The notes: generated by a model from the sequence alone, not told the origin. A stretch of DNA of 8,108 nt from JBEIJQ01 sp040380145 (GCA_040380145.1 JBEIJQ010000138.1:1-8108), one strand, 5' to 3'; positions 1-6,757 are shown, numbered from the stretch's first letter. Numbers and translations are program-made.

Positions 1-31
1 CCTCTCCTTCAAATACCCCCCAAACCAAAAC

Positions 32-56
32 GGCCGTCCTCTCTTCGAGGACGGCC
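32..56 (-). terminator. Hairpin terminator downstream of rny
   Basis: A perfect 10-bp inverted repeat (GGCCGTCCTC at 32-41, GAGGACGGCC at 47-56) closes a 5-nt loop. It lies 32 bp beyond the rny stop. On the minus strand the stem is followed by CGTTTTGGTTTG, a modest U-rich tail; on the plus strand it is followed by CTTGTTTTTGATTTT, which is also T-rich. It could therefore stop transcription from both sides, which would fit a convergent gene to the left of the window that cannot be seen. A weaker GCAGC/GCTGC hairpin at 72-86 lies between it and the stop codon. Stem quality is clear from the sequence; function as a terminator is inferred. Confidence 0.75.
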
Positions 57-88
57 CTTGTTTTTGATTTTGCAGCGCTTGGCTGCGA

Positions 89-1780
89 TCAGCGGGCGAA
101 GGAGACGGCGCGTTTTTCGCGGATGACCGTCACCTTGATCTGGCCCGGGTACTGCATTTCGTTTTGGATGCGCTGGGAGATCTGGAACGACAGGGAATCG
201 GCCTGGTTGTCGTCCACTTTTTCGCTTTCCACGATCACGCGCAGTTCGCGGCCGGCCTGCATGGCATAGACTTTTTGGACGCCGTCGTAATCCAGGGCGA
301 TTTCTTCGAGTTCGCGGATGCGCTGGATGTAACTCTCGAGGATTTCGCGGCGGGCGCCGGGACGGGCGCCGGAGATCGCGTCGCAGGCCTGCACGATGGG
401 CGAGATGGTGAATTTCATCTCGATCTCGTCGTGGTGCGCGCCCACGGCGTTGACGATGGCCGGTTTTTCGCCGTATTTTTCGCAGAGCTGCATGCCCACG
501 AGCGCGTGCGAGAGTTCGGTTTCCTCTTCGGCCACTTTGCCGATGTCGTGGAGCAGGCCGGCGCGTTTGGCCAGTTTCACCTGTTGGGGATTGAAGCCCA
601 GTTCGGCGGCCATCATGGCGCAGAGGTTGGCCGTTTCGATGGAGTGCTTGAGCAGGTTCTGACCGTAGGATGAACGGAAGCGCATGCGGCCCACCATGCG
701 GATCAGGGCGTTGTGCAGGCCGTGGATGTTGAGTTCGATCACGGTGCGTTGGCCGATCTCGAGGATTTCCTCTTCGAGCTGCTTCTTGGTCTTGGCGACC
801 ACCTCTTCGATGCGGGCCGGGTGGATGCGTCCATCGGCCACGAGGCGTTGGAGCGACAAGCGGGCCACTTCGCGGCGGATCGGGTCGAAGCTGGAGATCA
901 CGATGGCTTCGGGCGTGTCGTCCACGATGATCTCGGCGCCGGTGGCGGCTTCGAGGGCGCGGATGTTGCGGCCCTCGCGGCCGATGATCTGGCCCTTGAG
1001 GTCATCGGAATCGAGGTTGAACACCGACACCGTGTTTTCGATGGTGTACTCGGCGGCCATGCGCTGGATGGTCTGGATGACGATCTTTTTAGCCTCTTTG
1101 TTGGCGTTGATCTTGGCCTCTTCCATGCGTTCCTTCACGAACGTGAGGGCCTCGGTCTCGGCCTTGTCCTTCACCAGTTTGATCAGTTCGTCCTTGGCTT
1201 CCTGTTCGCTCAGGCGGGCCACTTTTTCCAGGGCGCGGATGTGCTCTTCGCTGGCTTTGTCGAGGCGCTCCTGTTTTTGGGCGAGCACCGTTTGGCGTTC
1301 TTCGAGCGATTTGAGCTGGGTCTCGCAGCTTTGGCGGAGCTTTTCGGCCTCCTCGGCCTTTTTGGCCAGTTCCTGTTCGGTTTTTTTGATCTCGTTGGCG
1401 CTGTTCTGCTGTTGATCGCGCTGTTGCTTGAGGCGGTTTTCGATGTCCTTGAGCTTGATCTCTTGGTCTTTCAGTCCCTGAACGCGTTCGTTGTACTTGG
1501 CGTCTTGTTCGGCCTGGCGCTGGATGGCCTGTTCTTTGGCCTCGAGGATCTTGCTCTGTTTGATGCTGTCGCCTTTGCGGCGGGCGTCGTTGAGGATTTT
1601 CTCGACTTCGGACTGGACGTCGGCGAGGCGGCGTTCGGCTTGGTGTTTGGCCTCTTCGAGGCGTCTGCCCGCCTCGGCGCTGGCCTCCGCGTCGCGGTTG
1701 GCCTTGCCCTTGCCGCCGACGAAGTAGCCGGCCGCAATGCCGCCGAGGGCTGCGATGATTCCTATGATGAGTGGTGTCAT
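89..1780 (-). CDS. rny: Ribonuclease Y (membrane-anchored endoribonuclease)
   Basis: RNase Y is an endoribonuclease that starts mRNA decay from the inner face of the membrane. The 563-residue product has the full family layout. A single N-terminal membrane helix covers about residues 3-22. A long charged coiled coil rich in Glu, Lys, Gln and Arg covers about 25-235. A KH RNA-binding domain with [11 protein letters not shown] lies at about 267-277. An HD domain follows, with H379, the HDIGK motif at 411-415, the HH pair at 449-450 and D467 as likely metal ligands. The frame extends 15 codons upstream to a TTG at 1825, but the ATG at 1780 puts the membrane helix directly at the N-terminus as in the family. 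Family members are usually near 520 residues; the excess here is probably in the coiled coil. It follows zapA after 136 bp, a neighbourhood that I recall as recurring in Bacteroidota. Identity is secure; the exact start is fairly secure. Confidence 0.97.
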   Translation of the reverse strand: MTPLIIGIIAALGGIAAGYFVGGKGKANRDAEASAEAGRRLEEAKHQAERRLADVQSEVEKILNDARRKGDSIKQSKILEAKEQAIQRQAEQDAKYNERVQGLKDQEIKLKDIENRLKQQRDQQQNSANEIKKTEQELAKKAEEAEKLRQSCETQLKSLEERQTVLAQKQERLDKASEEHIRALEKVARLSEQEAKDELIKLVKDKAETEALTFVKERMEEAKINANKEAKKIVIQTIQRMAAEYTIENTVSVFNLDSDDLKGQIIGREGRNIRALEAATGAEIIVDDTPEAIVISSFDPIRREVARLSLQRLVADGRIHPARIEEVVAKTKKQLEEEILEIGQRTVIELNIHGLHNALIRMVGRMRFRSSYGQNLLKHSIETANLCAMMAAELGFNPQQVKLAKRAGLLHDIGKVAEEETELSHALVGMQLCEKYGEKPAIVNAVGAHHDEIEMKFTISPIVQACDAISGARPGARREILESYIQRIRELEEIALDYDGVQKVYAMQAGRELRVIVESEKVDDNQADSLSFQISQRIQNEMQYPGQIKVTVIREKRAVSFAR

Positions 1781-1830
1781 TGATGGAAAAATTATGGTGA
1801 AAAAAGGATAAAAAAATGGAGACAAAACAA

Positions 1831-1902
1831 AAAAGACCTGTCGGCGAGACTTTTCCGGAGGGAGGAAAAGCCTGTCGAAAGGCGTTGGAAAAGACTTGTC
1901 GG
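1831..1902. repeat. Three short direct repeats in the zapA-rny gap
   Basis: Three near-copies of AAAAG-(A)-C-Y-TGTCG occur in the 136-bp gap, with the shared TGTCG at 1839-1843, 1873-1877 and 1897-1901 (spacings 34 and 24 bp). On the minus strand they read CGACA-R-G..CTTTT, so each ends in a pyrimidine run. The copy nearest rny is followed by TTTTTTGTTTTG. They may be protein- or RNA-binding sites in the rny leader, or parts of one folded RNA. Only the repetition is observed; no function is shown. Confidence 0.6.
1848..1872 (-). other. Hairpin in the rny leader
   Basis: On the minus strand GGCTTTTCC and GGAAAAGTC form a 9-bp stem (one G-T pair) around a 7-nt loop, TCCCTCC. A weaker 5-bp closing pair, GACCT with AGGTC (plus-strand 1908-1912 and 1835-1839), could enclose the whole repeat region, and its 3' side runs straight into a T6 tract. 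The arrangement could be a weak terminator or attenuator between zapA and rny, a processing site, or a small RNA. The distance from the strong stem to the T tract (about 14 nt) argues against a classic intrinsic terminator. Confidence 0.45.
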
Positions 1903-1916
1903 AGAAAAGGTCGGGC

Positions 1917-2222
1917 TCAGGGAGCCGACATCGTTGCCTCGTTCAAGATGGCATCGAGGAAACCGGTGAGGTCTTGCATCGTGTCCACATCGTCCTGCAG
2001 GGCTTGGCGGGCCGTGAGGGCTTCCCGGGCGAACTGGAGGGCCACCAAGATTAGGGCATCTTGGCGATCCGCCCGCGGATATTGGAGTTGGAACTGGCTG
2101 AGGCGTTCATTCACTGCTTTGGCGGCTGCTCTGACGGTCTCCTCTTCTTCGGGCTGCACATTCAGGCGGAAGGGTTTGCCCGCGAGTATCACTGCGATCG
2201 AGATCGGCGCGTTTTCTTCCAT
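1917..2222 (-). CDS. zapA: ZapA-like cell division protein
   Basis: ZapA binds FtsZ in the cytoplasm and promotes bundling and stability of the Z ring. The 101-residue product has the expected size and plan. A short N-terminal strand region ([16 protein letters not shown]) is followed by [17 protein letters not shown], matching the family pattern in which a small beta domain precedes 'E...vr.aA..vn..l'. A long amphipathic helix that would form the coiled-coil dimer follows ([20 protein letters not shown]). An in-frame ATG at 2282 would add 20 residues that look unlike ZapA and would place a promoter element inside the gene, so I prefer the ATG at 2222. It lies 88 bp downstream of a small coiled-coil gene and 136 bp upstream of rny. 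ZapA proteins diverge strongly, so the family call rests on size, pattern and neighbours. Confidence 0.85.
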   Translation of the reverse strand: MEENAPISIAVILAGKPFRLNVQPEEEETVRAAAKAVNERLSQFQLQYPRADRQDALILVALQFAREALTARQALQDDVDTMQDLTGFLDAILNEATMSAP

Positions 2223-2251
2223 CTGTGCTCTGTCCGGTGTAAATTCCAATC

Positions 2252-2259
2252 CAAAAATA
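2252..2259 (-). promoter_or_regulatory. Bacteroidota -7 promoter element before zapA
   Basis: On the minus strand the sequence is TATTTTTG, an exact match to the TAnnTTTG -7 consensus of the Bacteroidota primary sigma factor. It would start transcription near 2243-2247, giving a leader of about 20-25 nt before the ATG at 2222. No good TTTG -33 element is seen about 19 bp further upstream, so it may be weak or need an activator. A match this short can arise by chance; its position just before the best start codon is what supports it. Confidence 0.5.
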
Positions 2260-2264
2260 TATGT

Positions 2265-2296
2265 ACGGTGATGCTTGTTCATCGGGCCTTCACCGT
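2265..2296. promoter_or_regulatory. Inverted repeat upstream of the zapA promoter element
   Basis: ACGGTGA (2265-2271) and TCACCGT (2290-2296) form a perfect 7-bp inverted repeat with an 18-bp spacer. It lies just upstream of the candidate -7 element, in the gap between the small coiled-coil gene and zapA, where an operator or an RNA hairpin could sit. The centre-to-centre distance of the two arms is 25 bp. A 7-bp palindrome is only weak evidence, so the regulatory role is speculative. Confidence 0.3.
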
Positions 2297-2310
2297 GCTT
2301 GGGCGTGTGC

Positions 2311-2523
2311 CTACGGCAACGGTTGTGGGCTTTGCTTTTCCTCGACGGACGGGTTTGTCGGACCTTCTGTCCGGACCGGTCGCGTTTTCAACGCCGCTAT
2401 TTCTTCTTGCAAAGATACGATTTTTTTTTGCAAAAGTTCTTTTTCGTGGCGATCCGCCAAGACGATTTCGGCCAGTTCCTGGACTTGGCGCCGAAGTTTT
2501 TGCAAAAGGGGCCCGGCGGACAT
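2311..2523 (-). CDS. Small coiled-coil protein, hypothetical
   Basis: This 70-residue protein is predicted to be cytoplasmic; it has no signal peptide or membrane segment. Residues 6-46 form a heptad-like, charged amphipathic helix (LLQKLRRQVQELAEIVL, then KELLQKKIVSLQEEIAALK) suited to a coiled coil. Residues 47-70 are a Pro/Gln/Glu-rich, probably disordered tail. It starts 5 bp after the gldA stop, so it is very likely co-transcribed with gldA, and it precedes zapA. I recall small coiled-coil genes just upstream of zapA in other Bacteroidota, and the pairing invites comparison with the coiled-coil division protein ZapB, but there is no sequence ground to call it ZapB. The ATG at 2523 has an upstream stretch rich in A and T but no clear ribosome-binding site. 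Confidence 0.75.
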   Translation of the reverse strand: MSAGPLLQKLRRQVQELAEIVLADRHEKELLQKKIVSLQEEIAALKTRPVRTEGPTNPSVEEKQSPQPLP

Positions 2524-2528
2524 GGATA

Positions 2529-3458
2529 TCAACGTTTTTGTGCTGCCGTTCCTTTGGTGAGCTGTTGGAAGATGTCCTCGATGCTCTGTTCCTCGCGGTG
2601 CATTTCCAGCAGGGGGGCGTGGTGGGCGGCCGAGAACTGGTACACGCCCACGCGCACATCGGTGCCTTTGGGCGCGACGAGGCGGTAGCGTTGGTTGGGG
2701 CCGAGGTGTTCGACGGATTTCACGCCCGGTATCCTGCGCAGCAGTTCGATCTGCACGGCGGTGGAAAACTCCACCGTCACGACGGCATCGCCGGCCAAGC
2801 GTCCCTGGAGCTGTTCGATGGAGTCGTCGGCCACGATCCTGCCCTTGTCGATGATCACCACGCGGTGGCAAAGGGCCTCTACCTCCTGCATGATGTGGGT
2901 GGAAAAGAGCACGGTCTTTTCCTGGCCGAGCTCGCGGATCAGGTGGCGGATGTCCGCCAACTGGTTGGGGTCCAGGCCCGAGGTGGGTTCGTCGAGGATG
3001 AGCACCTCCGGATCGTGGAGCATGGCCTGGGCAAGGCCCACGCGCTGGCGGTAGCCCTTGGAAAGCGCGCCGATCTGCTTGTGCGCCTCGGGGCCGAGAC
3101 CCGTGCGGGCGATCATTTCTTCCACTTTTCGGGGGGCATCGGGCAAGTGGTACAAACGGGCGGCGAACTGCAGGTATTCCCGCACATACTGGTTTTTGTA
3201 CAAAGGATTGTGCTCGGGCAGATAGCCGATCCGGCGGCGCACTTCCAGCGATTGGGTCTCGGTATCGAAACCGCACACGGTGGCCTTGCCGGAAGTCTGG
3301 GGTATGAAGCCCGTGAGGATCTTCATCGTGGTGGTCTTTCCCGCGCCGTTGGGGCCCAGGAAACCGAGGATTTCCCCTTTGCGCGCACCGAACGAGATCC
3401 CGTCGAGGGCCCTCTGGGCGCCGTACATTTTGGTGAGGTTTTCTACGGTGATGGACAT
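2529..3458 (-). CDS. gldA: GldA-type ABC transporter ATP-binding protein
   Basis: This is the ATP-hydrolysing subunit of an ABC transporter. In gliding Bacteroidota, GldA works with the membrane proteins GldF and GldG and is linked to gliding motility. The 309-residue product has Walker [10 protein letters not shown] (35-43), a Glu (E82, in [10 protein letters not shown]) where many ABC ATPases carry the Q-loop Gln, signature LSKGY (132-136), Walker B VLILDEP (152-158), D-loop SGLD and switch His H188. A C-terminal region of about 90 residues follows, as in the family. The YLPEHNPLY and [12 protein letters not shown] stretches match what I remember of Flavobacterium GldA. The frame extends to 3554, but [10 protein letters not shown] at 3458 begins exactly where the domain should and has an A-rich leader (GGAAAAACAAAAAAG). 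No gldF or gldG is adjacent. The close relatives of GldA include general export ATPases, so the gliding role is less certain than the ATPase call. Confidence 0.88.
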   Translation of the reverse strand: MSITVENLTKMYGAQRALDGISFGARKGEILGFLGPNGAGKTTTMKILTGFIPQTSGKATVCGFDTETQSLEVRRRIGYLPEHNPLYKNQYVREYLQFAARLYHLPDAPRKVEEMIARTGLGPEAHKQIGALSKGYRQRVGLAQAMLHDPEVLILDEPTSGLDPNQLADIRHLIRELGQEKTVLFSTHIMQEVEALCHRVVIIDKGRIVADDSIEQLQGRLAGDAVVTVEFSTAVQIELLRRIPGVKSVEHLGPNQRYRLVAPKGTDVRVGVYQFSAAHHAPLLEMHREEQSIEDIFQQLTKGTAAQKR

Positions 3459-3488
3459 ATTGCTGCTTTTTTGTTTTTCCCGAAAGAT

Positions 3489-3506
3489 CGAACGGTCCCG
3501 AACGGT
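3489..3506. repeat. Tandem CGAACGGT pair upstream of gldA
   Basis: CGAACGGT occurs at 3489-3496 and again at 3499-3506, with start points 10 bp apart, which is one helical turn. The pair lies in the 61-bp gap between the outer-membrane protein gene and gldA. A related CGAACGG occurs at 6710-6716 in the other AT-rich spacer of the window. It could be an operator for gldA or a chance duplication. No TAnnTTTG element is visible in this gap, so gldA may be read from upstream. Confidence 0.35.
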
Positions 3507-3519
3507 TCCATAGTGCGCA

Positions 3520-4950
3520 TCAACGGAATTTCGAGCGCCTGAACCAGCCCACATCGTTGAGGGTCAGACCGACGCCGAGGCGGAAATAGGTTTCGTCGAT
3601 CAGATCGGGATGACCGAAACGACCGACTTCGAAGGACAGGTTGACAAACGAGGGCATGCCCGTGAGAATGCGGCCGTCCTCGTCTTTTTGCCTCGGGATG
3701 ATTGGCAGGCCGAGGCCGAAACTTGCCCCATAGCGGCGCAGTTGCACGGGGTTCGCCGCCGCGTCCGTAAAGGTGCGGGGATCGGTCGCGTAAAACGCGC
3801 CCAAGCGATAGACGATGCTGCCGAGATAGCGCTGGGGATTGCGGAAACAGGGCGACCACTCACCGCCCACTGCCACCCGATAGGTGTTGGACATGCCGGG
3901 ACCGAAACTGCTCCAGGTAGCGTATTCGAACTGTGCGCCGATCAGGAAATAGGGCGGATAGTTGTTGTCGTACCCCGCGCGGCGGGCTGCCCGTGGACCG
4001 GCGCCGAGGCGGCGCAGGCCGATACCAACCGACAGGGTGGCGGGCAGGTTGCGAGAATAGGAGGTGTCGTTGGCCGTCACCACGGTGTCCACGCCCAGTT
4101 GGAAGTTGGTGCGGTCGTATTGGGTGAAAGCACGATAATCGAGCCGGGAGCCGCCGCTGCCCGTGGCGCCCAGCACCAGCCAGTGGAAAGGCCGTTGGCC
4201 GGCGGCCGCGGAGTCGCGGCGGATCGAGGCTTTTTCGAGCGGGATCTCGCCGAGCAGGCCGAGGTCCCAGGTCACGGCGCGCAGGTTGTCGTTTTCCCGG
4301 AAATTGGAGGTGTACACATCGTTGGGGTCGTCTTGGAAAACGATGCGCGAAGTGCGCGCGGTGCGCCCGAAAAGATAGCCGAGGCCGAGGCCCGCCGAAA
4401 AGTTCTTGTAGCGGAAGCCGTTCGACCACAAAAACCGGTAGTGGGTGCCCCGACCGAGGTAGGTGTTGACGATGCTTCCGGCCCCGGCGATGGTGTCGGG
4501 CACCTGGATGTCGTAGCCCACGGCGCTGTGGGGCATCAGCCCGAGGGCCATTCCCCAGCGCAGGCGCTTGCGGGGATTGAGCGAATCGGTGCTCGGCTTG
4601 TTGAGGATGGGAAAACCGATCAGCAGGTTGGCGAAATTGCCGTCGTTGCTGCGGGCTTCCTTGCCGGTCTGCCGCTCTTCCATGGCCGCCGTGCGGAAAT
4701 ACGCCCCGGCCTCGAAGTCCGTGAAATTGAGCCAACCCAGCGAAGCGGGATTGGACACGTTCATCATGTACGAGTTCGAATAGATCGTGCCCACGCCGCC
4801 CATGCCCTGCTGGGCGGGCAGTTCCTGGGGCAGCAGATCGCCGATGCCAAAACGCGAATAGGGCGAGTTCTGGCGAGTCTGCTGTGCGTTCAAAAACGCT
4901 GCCGGCAACAGCAGCGCGAGCAACAAAAGTTTAGGTCGGGATACGGACAT
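3520..4950 (-). CDS. Outer-membrane beta-barrel protein, Bacteroidota type
   Basis: This 476-residue exported protein is probably an outer-membrane barrel; no substrate can be named. A signal peptide spans residues 1-22 (Lys-containing start, LLLLALLLPAAF core, likely cleavage NA|QQ). The mature N-terminus has SPYSRFGIGDL (29-39) followed by GMGGVGTIYS and an 'NPASLGW' segment, a pattern I associate with a family of Bacteroidota outer-membrane proteins that resemble FadL/PorV-type barrels. The rest alternates short aromatic beta strands with polar, Asn/Asp-rich turns (for example GLGLGYLFG, FEYATWSSFGPG, GVGLTLNDVGWF), as expected of a barrel. The last residue is Arg after Phe rather than the usual terminal Phe. 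Its ATG overlaps the end of coaX by 20 bp, which implies translational coupling. I recall the coaX plus barrel-protein pairing from other Bacteroidota genomes. Confidence 0.85.
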   Translation of the reverse strand: MSVSRPKLLLLALLLPAAFLNAQQTRQNSPYSRFGIGDLLPQELPAQQGMGGVGTIYSNSYMMNVSNPASLGWLNFTDFEAGAYFRTAAMEERQTGKEARSNDGNFANLLIGFPILNKPSTDSLNPRKRLRWGMALGLMPHSAVGYDIQVPDTIAGAGSIVNTYLGRGTHYRFLWSNGFRYKNFSAGLGLGYLFGRTARTSRIVFQDDPNDVYTSNFRENDNLRAVTWDLGLLGEIPLEKASIRRDSAAAGQRPFHWLVLGATGSGGSRLDYRAFTQYDRTNFQLGVDTVVTANDTSYSRNLPATLSVGIGLRRLGAGPRAARRAGYDNNYPPYFLIGAQFEYATWSSFGPGMSNTYRVAVGGEWSPCFRNPQRYLGSIVYRLGAFYATDPRTFTDAAANPVQLRRYGASFGLGLPIIPRQKDEDGRILTGMPSFVNLSFEVGRFGHPDLIDETYFRLGVGLTLNDVGWFRRSKFR

Positions 4951-5674
4951 TATGTTCCAAGATAGTGGTCAAACCGATGAGCACGAGGTGCGGCGCCGCA
5001 AATAACGGCATTTTCAGGCGAGCGGCAAAGAAATCGGCGTCGCCGCCCGTGAGCACCAAGCGCCGGACGCCCATCTGCTCGGCGTAAGCCTCCCAAAATC
5101 CCTCGGCCTCGAACTGCGCGCCGAGCTGCACGCCCGTGCGGATGGCGGTTTCGGTGGTGGTGCCCACCAGCCCGTCCCCGTCGCGGAGCCCCACCAACGG
5201 CAAGCGGGCCGTGAAGTGCTCCAGGGCCGCGAAACGCATCCCGAGGCCGGGCGCGATGCTGCCGCCGAGGTACGTGCCGTCGGAGCGCACGAAATCGTAT
5301 TTCAGACAGGTGCCGGCATCGAGCACCAGCACATTTTCGCCGGGAAACAAGCGCCAGGCGCCCACGGCTCCGGCCAAACGGTCGCGGCCCAAGGTCTGCG
5401 GGGTGGCGTAGGCGTTGCGGATCGGCAAAGGGGTCTCGTGCGTCAGTTCGGCCCAAGAAGGCACCCGCTCGCCGAGCACCTCCAAGAAATCGGGGTCGTT
5501 TTGGGCCACGCTCGACAACAGCGCCGCCTCGCAGGGCGCCTCGTCCAACCACCCCAACAGGCCAGCCGTGTCGCCCGTCCCGAAGATACCGACCGTCAGC
5601 GGCTCGGTGCTGCCCGGCGCAAACCTGGCCGCCTTGGTGCGGGTGTTGCCGATGTCGAAAACGCAGTAGGCCAA
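4931..5674 (-). CDS. coaX: Type III pantothenate kinase
   Basis: CoaX phosphorylates pantothenate to 4'-phosphopantothenate, the first committed step of coenzyme A synthesis, in the cytoplasm. The 247-residue product has all the family landmarks: phosphate-binding DIGNTRTK (7-14), LGRDR (95-99), the catalytic DAGTCLKYD (119-127, Lys where Thr is common), GGSIAPG (137-143) and TGGDA (209-213). Length is typical. The start codon is TTG at 5674. No ATG lies nearby in frame upstream, and the next internal Met is beyond the kinase motifs, so TTG is the only reasonable choice. The preceding gene stops 13 bp upstream with no strong ribosome-binding site. The end overlaps the following barrel-protein gene. 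Unlike types I and II, type III enzymes are generally not inhibited by CoA, so control may lie in expression. Confidence 0.97.
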   Translation of the reverse strand: MAYCVFDIGNTRTKAARFAPGSTEPLTVGIFGTGDTAGLLGWLDEAPCEAALLSSVAQNDPDFLEVLGERVPSWAELTHETPLPIRNAYATPQTLGRDRLAGAVGAWRLFPGENVLVLDAGTCLKYDFVRSDGTYLGGSIAPGLGMRFAALEHFTARLPLVGLRDGDGLVGTTTETAIRTGVQLGAQFEAEGFWEAYAEQMGVRRLVLTGGDADFFAARLKMPLFAAPHLVLIGLTTILEHNVRIPT

Positions 5675-5687
5675 TTCCGGAAGCGGT

Positions 5688-6041
5688 TCAAAGGTTTTCC
5701 AGCTCAGCCCGCTCGCTTTTTTTGAGCGTCCGCACCACCTGCTCGTAGGAATGGTCTATGAGCTCCCGCAGCAAACGGTCCGAAAGCCCGCCCTCGAAGT
5801 CCACGGTGTTCCACATAGACTTGTTCATGTGCCAACCGGGCTGGATCTCGGGGTGTTCCTCGCGCAGTTCGACGGCCCGGTCGGGATCGCACTTGAGGTT
5901 GACCTTGAAGGGATCGTCCAAGGGACACAGCGCGAAAATTTTGCGCACCACTTTGAAAACCAGTGTGGTTTCATCGAATGGAAAGCACTCGAAAGTACCC
6001 GGTTTCGACAGGCAATAGGCGCGGAAGGTCTCGATGTCCAT
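5688..6041 (-). CDS. MmcQ/YjbR family protein
   Basis: This is a 117-residue member of the MmcQ/YjbR (CyaY-like fold, 'double wing') family, whose biochemical role is not established although some members are described as DNA-binding. The family pattern is visible throughout: an N-terminal helix with 'CLSKPGT' (10-16), DETTLVFKV (23-31), FKVNLKCDP (45-53), a conserved PGWHMNKSMWNTV block (68-80) and a C-terminal SYEQVVRTL helix (98-106). The frame runs open further upstream, but the ATG at 6041 starts the domain and is preceded by a purine-rich GGAAAAAAAAAG. It lies 20 bp after an exported-protein gene and 13 bp before coaX, so it is very likely cotranscribed with both. There is no signal peptide. 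Confidence 0.93.
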   Translation of the reverse strand: MDIETFRAYCLSKPGTFECFPFDETTLVFKVVRKIFALCPLDDPFKVNLKCDPDRAVELREEHPEIQPGWHMNKSMWNTVDFEGGLSDRLLRELIDHSYEQVVRTLKKSERAELENL

Positions 6042-6061
6042 CTTTTTTTTTCCGAAAAAAA

Positions 6062-6667
6062 TCACTCGACGGAAAACTCGGAATCGTCCACCGCTTGGCG
6101 GCGCACGCCGATCAGCGTCAGGCGGGAAGTTTCCTCGCCGCCGAGGCTTTGGGTGACCGCTTCCACGGGCAATCCCGGGAGCTGCATGTTGGCCAAGGCC
6201 CGGACGGATTCGTCCTGGAGGAAAAAAGCGGCGTAGCGCCGGAAATCCACGTCCACCTCGAGGGCGATCTTGGCGCGGGTGATGCCCGTGCCGGTGTTGA
6301 CGATGATTTCCTGGTACTTGCCCCAAACGGGATCCGTGCCGGTCGCGCCCTTCACGGGCAGCACATTGGACGAAGCCCCGCCCGCCGAAATGGCGGCCGC
6401 AGGCACATGGTAGGCCTTCACGCCGTCTTTGCCGTGGATGCGCAGATGCAGCATGCCGGCGGCGGGATCGGGCACCGAGCGCACGGTGAAGGTGCCTTCT
6501 GCCGTGGTCTGCACGGTTTCCAAGGCCAGTTTGCCGGGCTTCACGAACCAGGTGACGCGGGACGAACCTTCCGGTCCCACGCGCATCAATTCGACCACGC
6601 CCTCAAAAGACTGGGCACGGAGGGCGAATGGAGCCAATATCAACAGGATCAAGACTTTGCGGAGCAT
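6062..6667 (-). CDS. Exported protein, DUF4412/LolA-like
   Basis: This 201-residue protein is predicted to be periplasmic. A signal peptide covers residues 1-18 (MLRK, then VLILLILAPFAL, likely cleavage RA|QS); there is no lipobox Cys. The mature protein opens with SFEGVVEL, then a 'VTWFVKPGKLALE' segment and repeated short beta strands (FTVRSV, LHLRIHG, AKIALEVDV). That order, 'FEG...', a strand, then 'K.G.k...e', is the pattern of DUF4412-type proteins, which have a half-barrel fold like the lipoprotein carriers LolA and LolB. The assignment is by eye and moderate. The frame continues three codons to a TTG at 6676, but the ATG at 6667 gives a better signal peptide. It is the first gene of the compact run towards coaX and is separated from the glycine-rich gene by a 97-bp AT-rich spacer. 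Confidence 0.78.
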   Translation of the reverse strand: MLRKVLILLILAPFALRAQSFEGVVELMRVGPEGSSRVTWFVKPGKLALETVQTTAEGTFTVRSVPDPAAGMLHLRIHGKDGVKAYHVPAAAISAGGASSNVLPVKGATGTDPVWGKYQEIIVNTGTGITRAKIALEVDVDFRRYAAFFLQDESVRALANMQLPGLPVEAVTQSLGGEETSRLTLIGVRRQAVDDSEFSVE

Positions 6668-6679
6668 TTTCTGCAAAAA

Positions 6680-6757
6680 TTTTTTTTTGAGAAAAAAAAG
6701 AAAAACGGTCGAACGGATTTTTTTTCAGGAGAAAAAAAGAAAAAAACGATCCGAGGG
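6680..6757. repeat. Duplicated poly-T/poly-A unit in intergenic spacer
   Basis: Two similar units lie side by side. Unit one runs T9 (6680-6688), GAG, A8, G, A5, CGGTCGAACGG (to 6716). Unit two runs T8 (6718-6725), CAGGAG, A7, G, A7, CGATCCGAGGG (to 6757). Each unit can fold as T8/A8 hairpins with a 3-6 nt loop. The spacer also separates the glycine-rich gene from the next operon, and on the minus strand the T runs would follow CGGATCG as a possible weak terminator for it. No exact TAnnTTTG element is present; the closest is AATTTTTG (plus-strand 6674-6681), which is too near the ATG at 6667 for an ordinary leader. Confidence 0.6.

Noticed and set aside
1..88. A gene or small RNA at the left edge
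   Set aside because: Apart from the hairpin at 32-56 and a weak one at 72-86, no start, promoter or open frame of note is present in this stretch.
713..1783. A 356-codon plus-strand frame opposite rny that looks hydrophobic (Leu/Phe/Gly-rich)
   Set aside because: The hydrophobicity comes from reading the Glu/Lys/Gln-rich coiled coil of RNase Y in antisense. It is not a membrane protein gene.
1787..1794. TAATTTTT on the minus strand as a -7 promoter element for rny
   Set aside because: It matches seven of eight consensus positions but lies only about 7 bp from the ATG, which leaves almost no leader, and AT-rich leaders give such matches often.
1781..1825. N-terminal extension of rny to the TTG at 1825
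   Set aside because: It would put 15 mostly Phe/Pro residues in front of a membrane helix that normally starts the protein; the ATG at 1780 fits the family better.
2061..3542. A 493-codon open frame on the plus strand covering zapA, the coiled-coil gene and gldA
   Set aside because: It is antisense to three recognisable genes; its translation has skewed His/Gly/Val/Phe content and no domain. Long antisense frames are expected in GC-rich DNA with strong third-position bias.
3610..4965. A 451-codon open frame on the plus strand opposite the barrel-protein gene
   Set aside because: It mirrors the barrel gene almost end to end, and its Ala/Gly/Arg/Val-rich translation shows no motif. It is a shadow frame.
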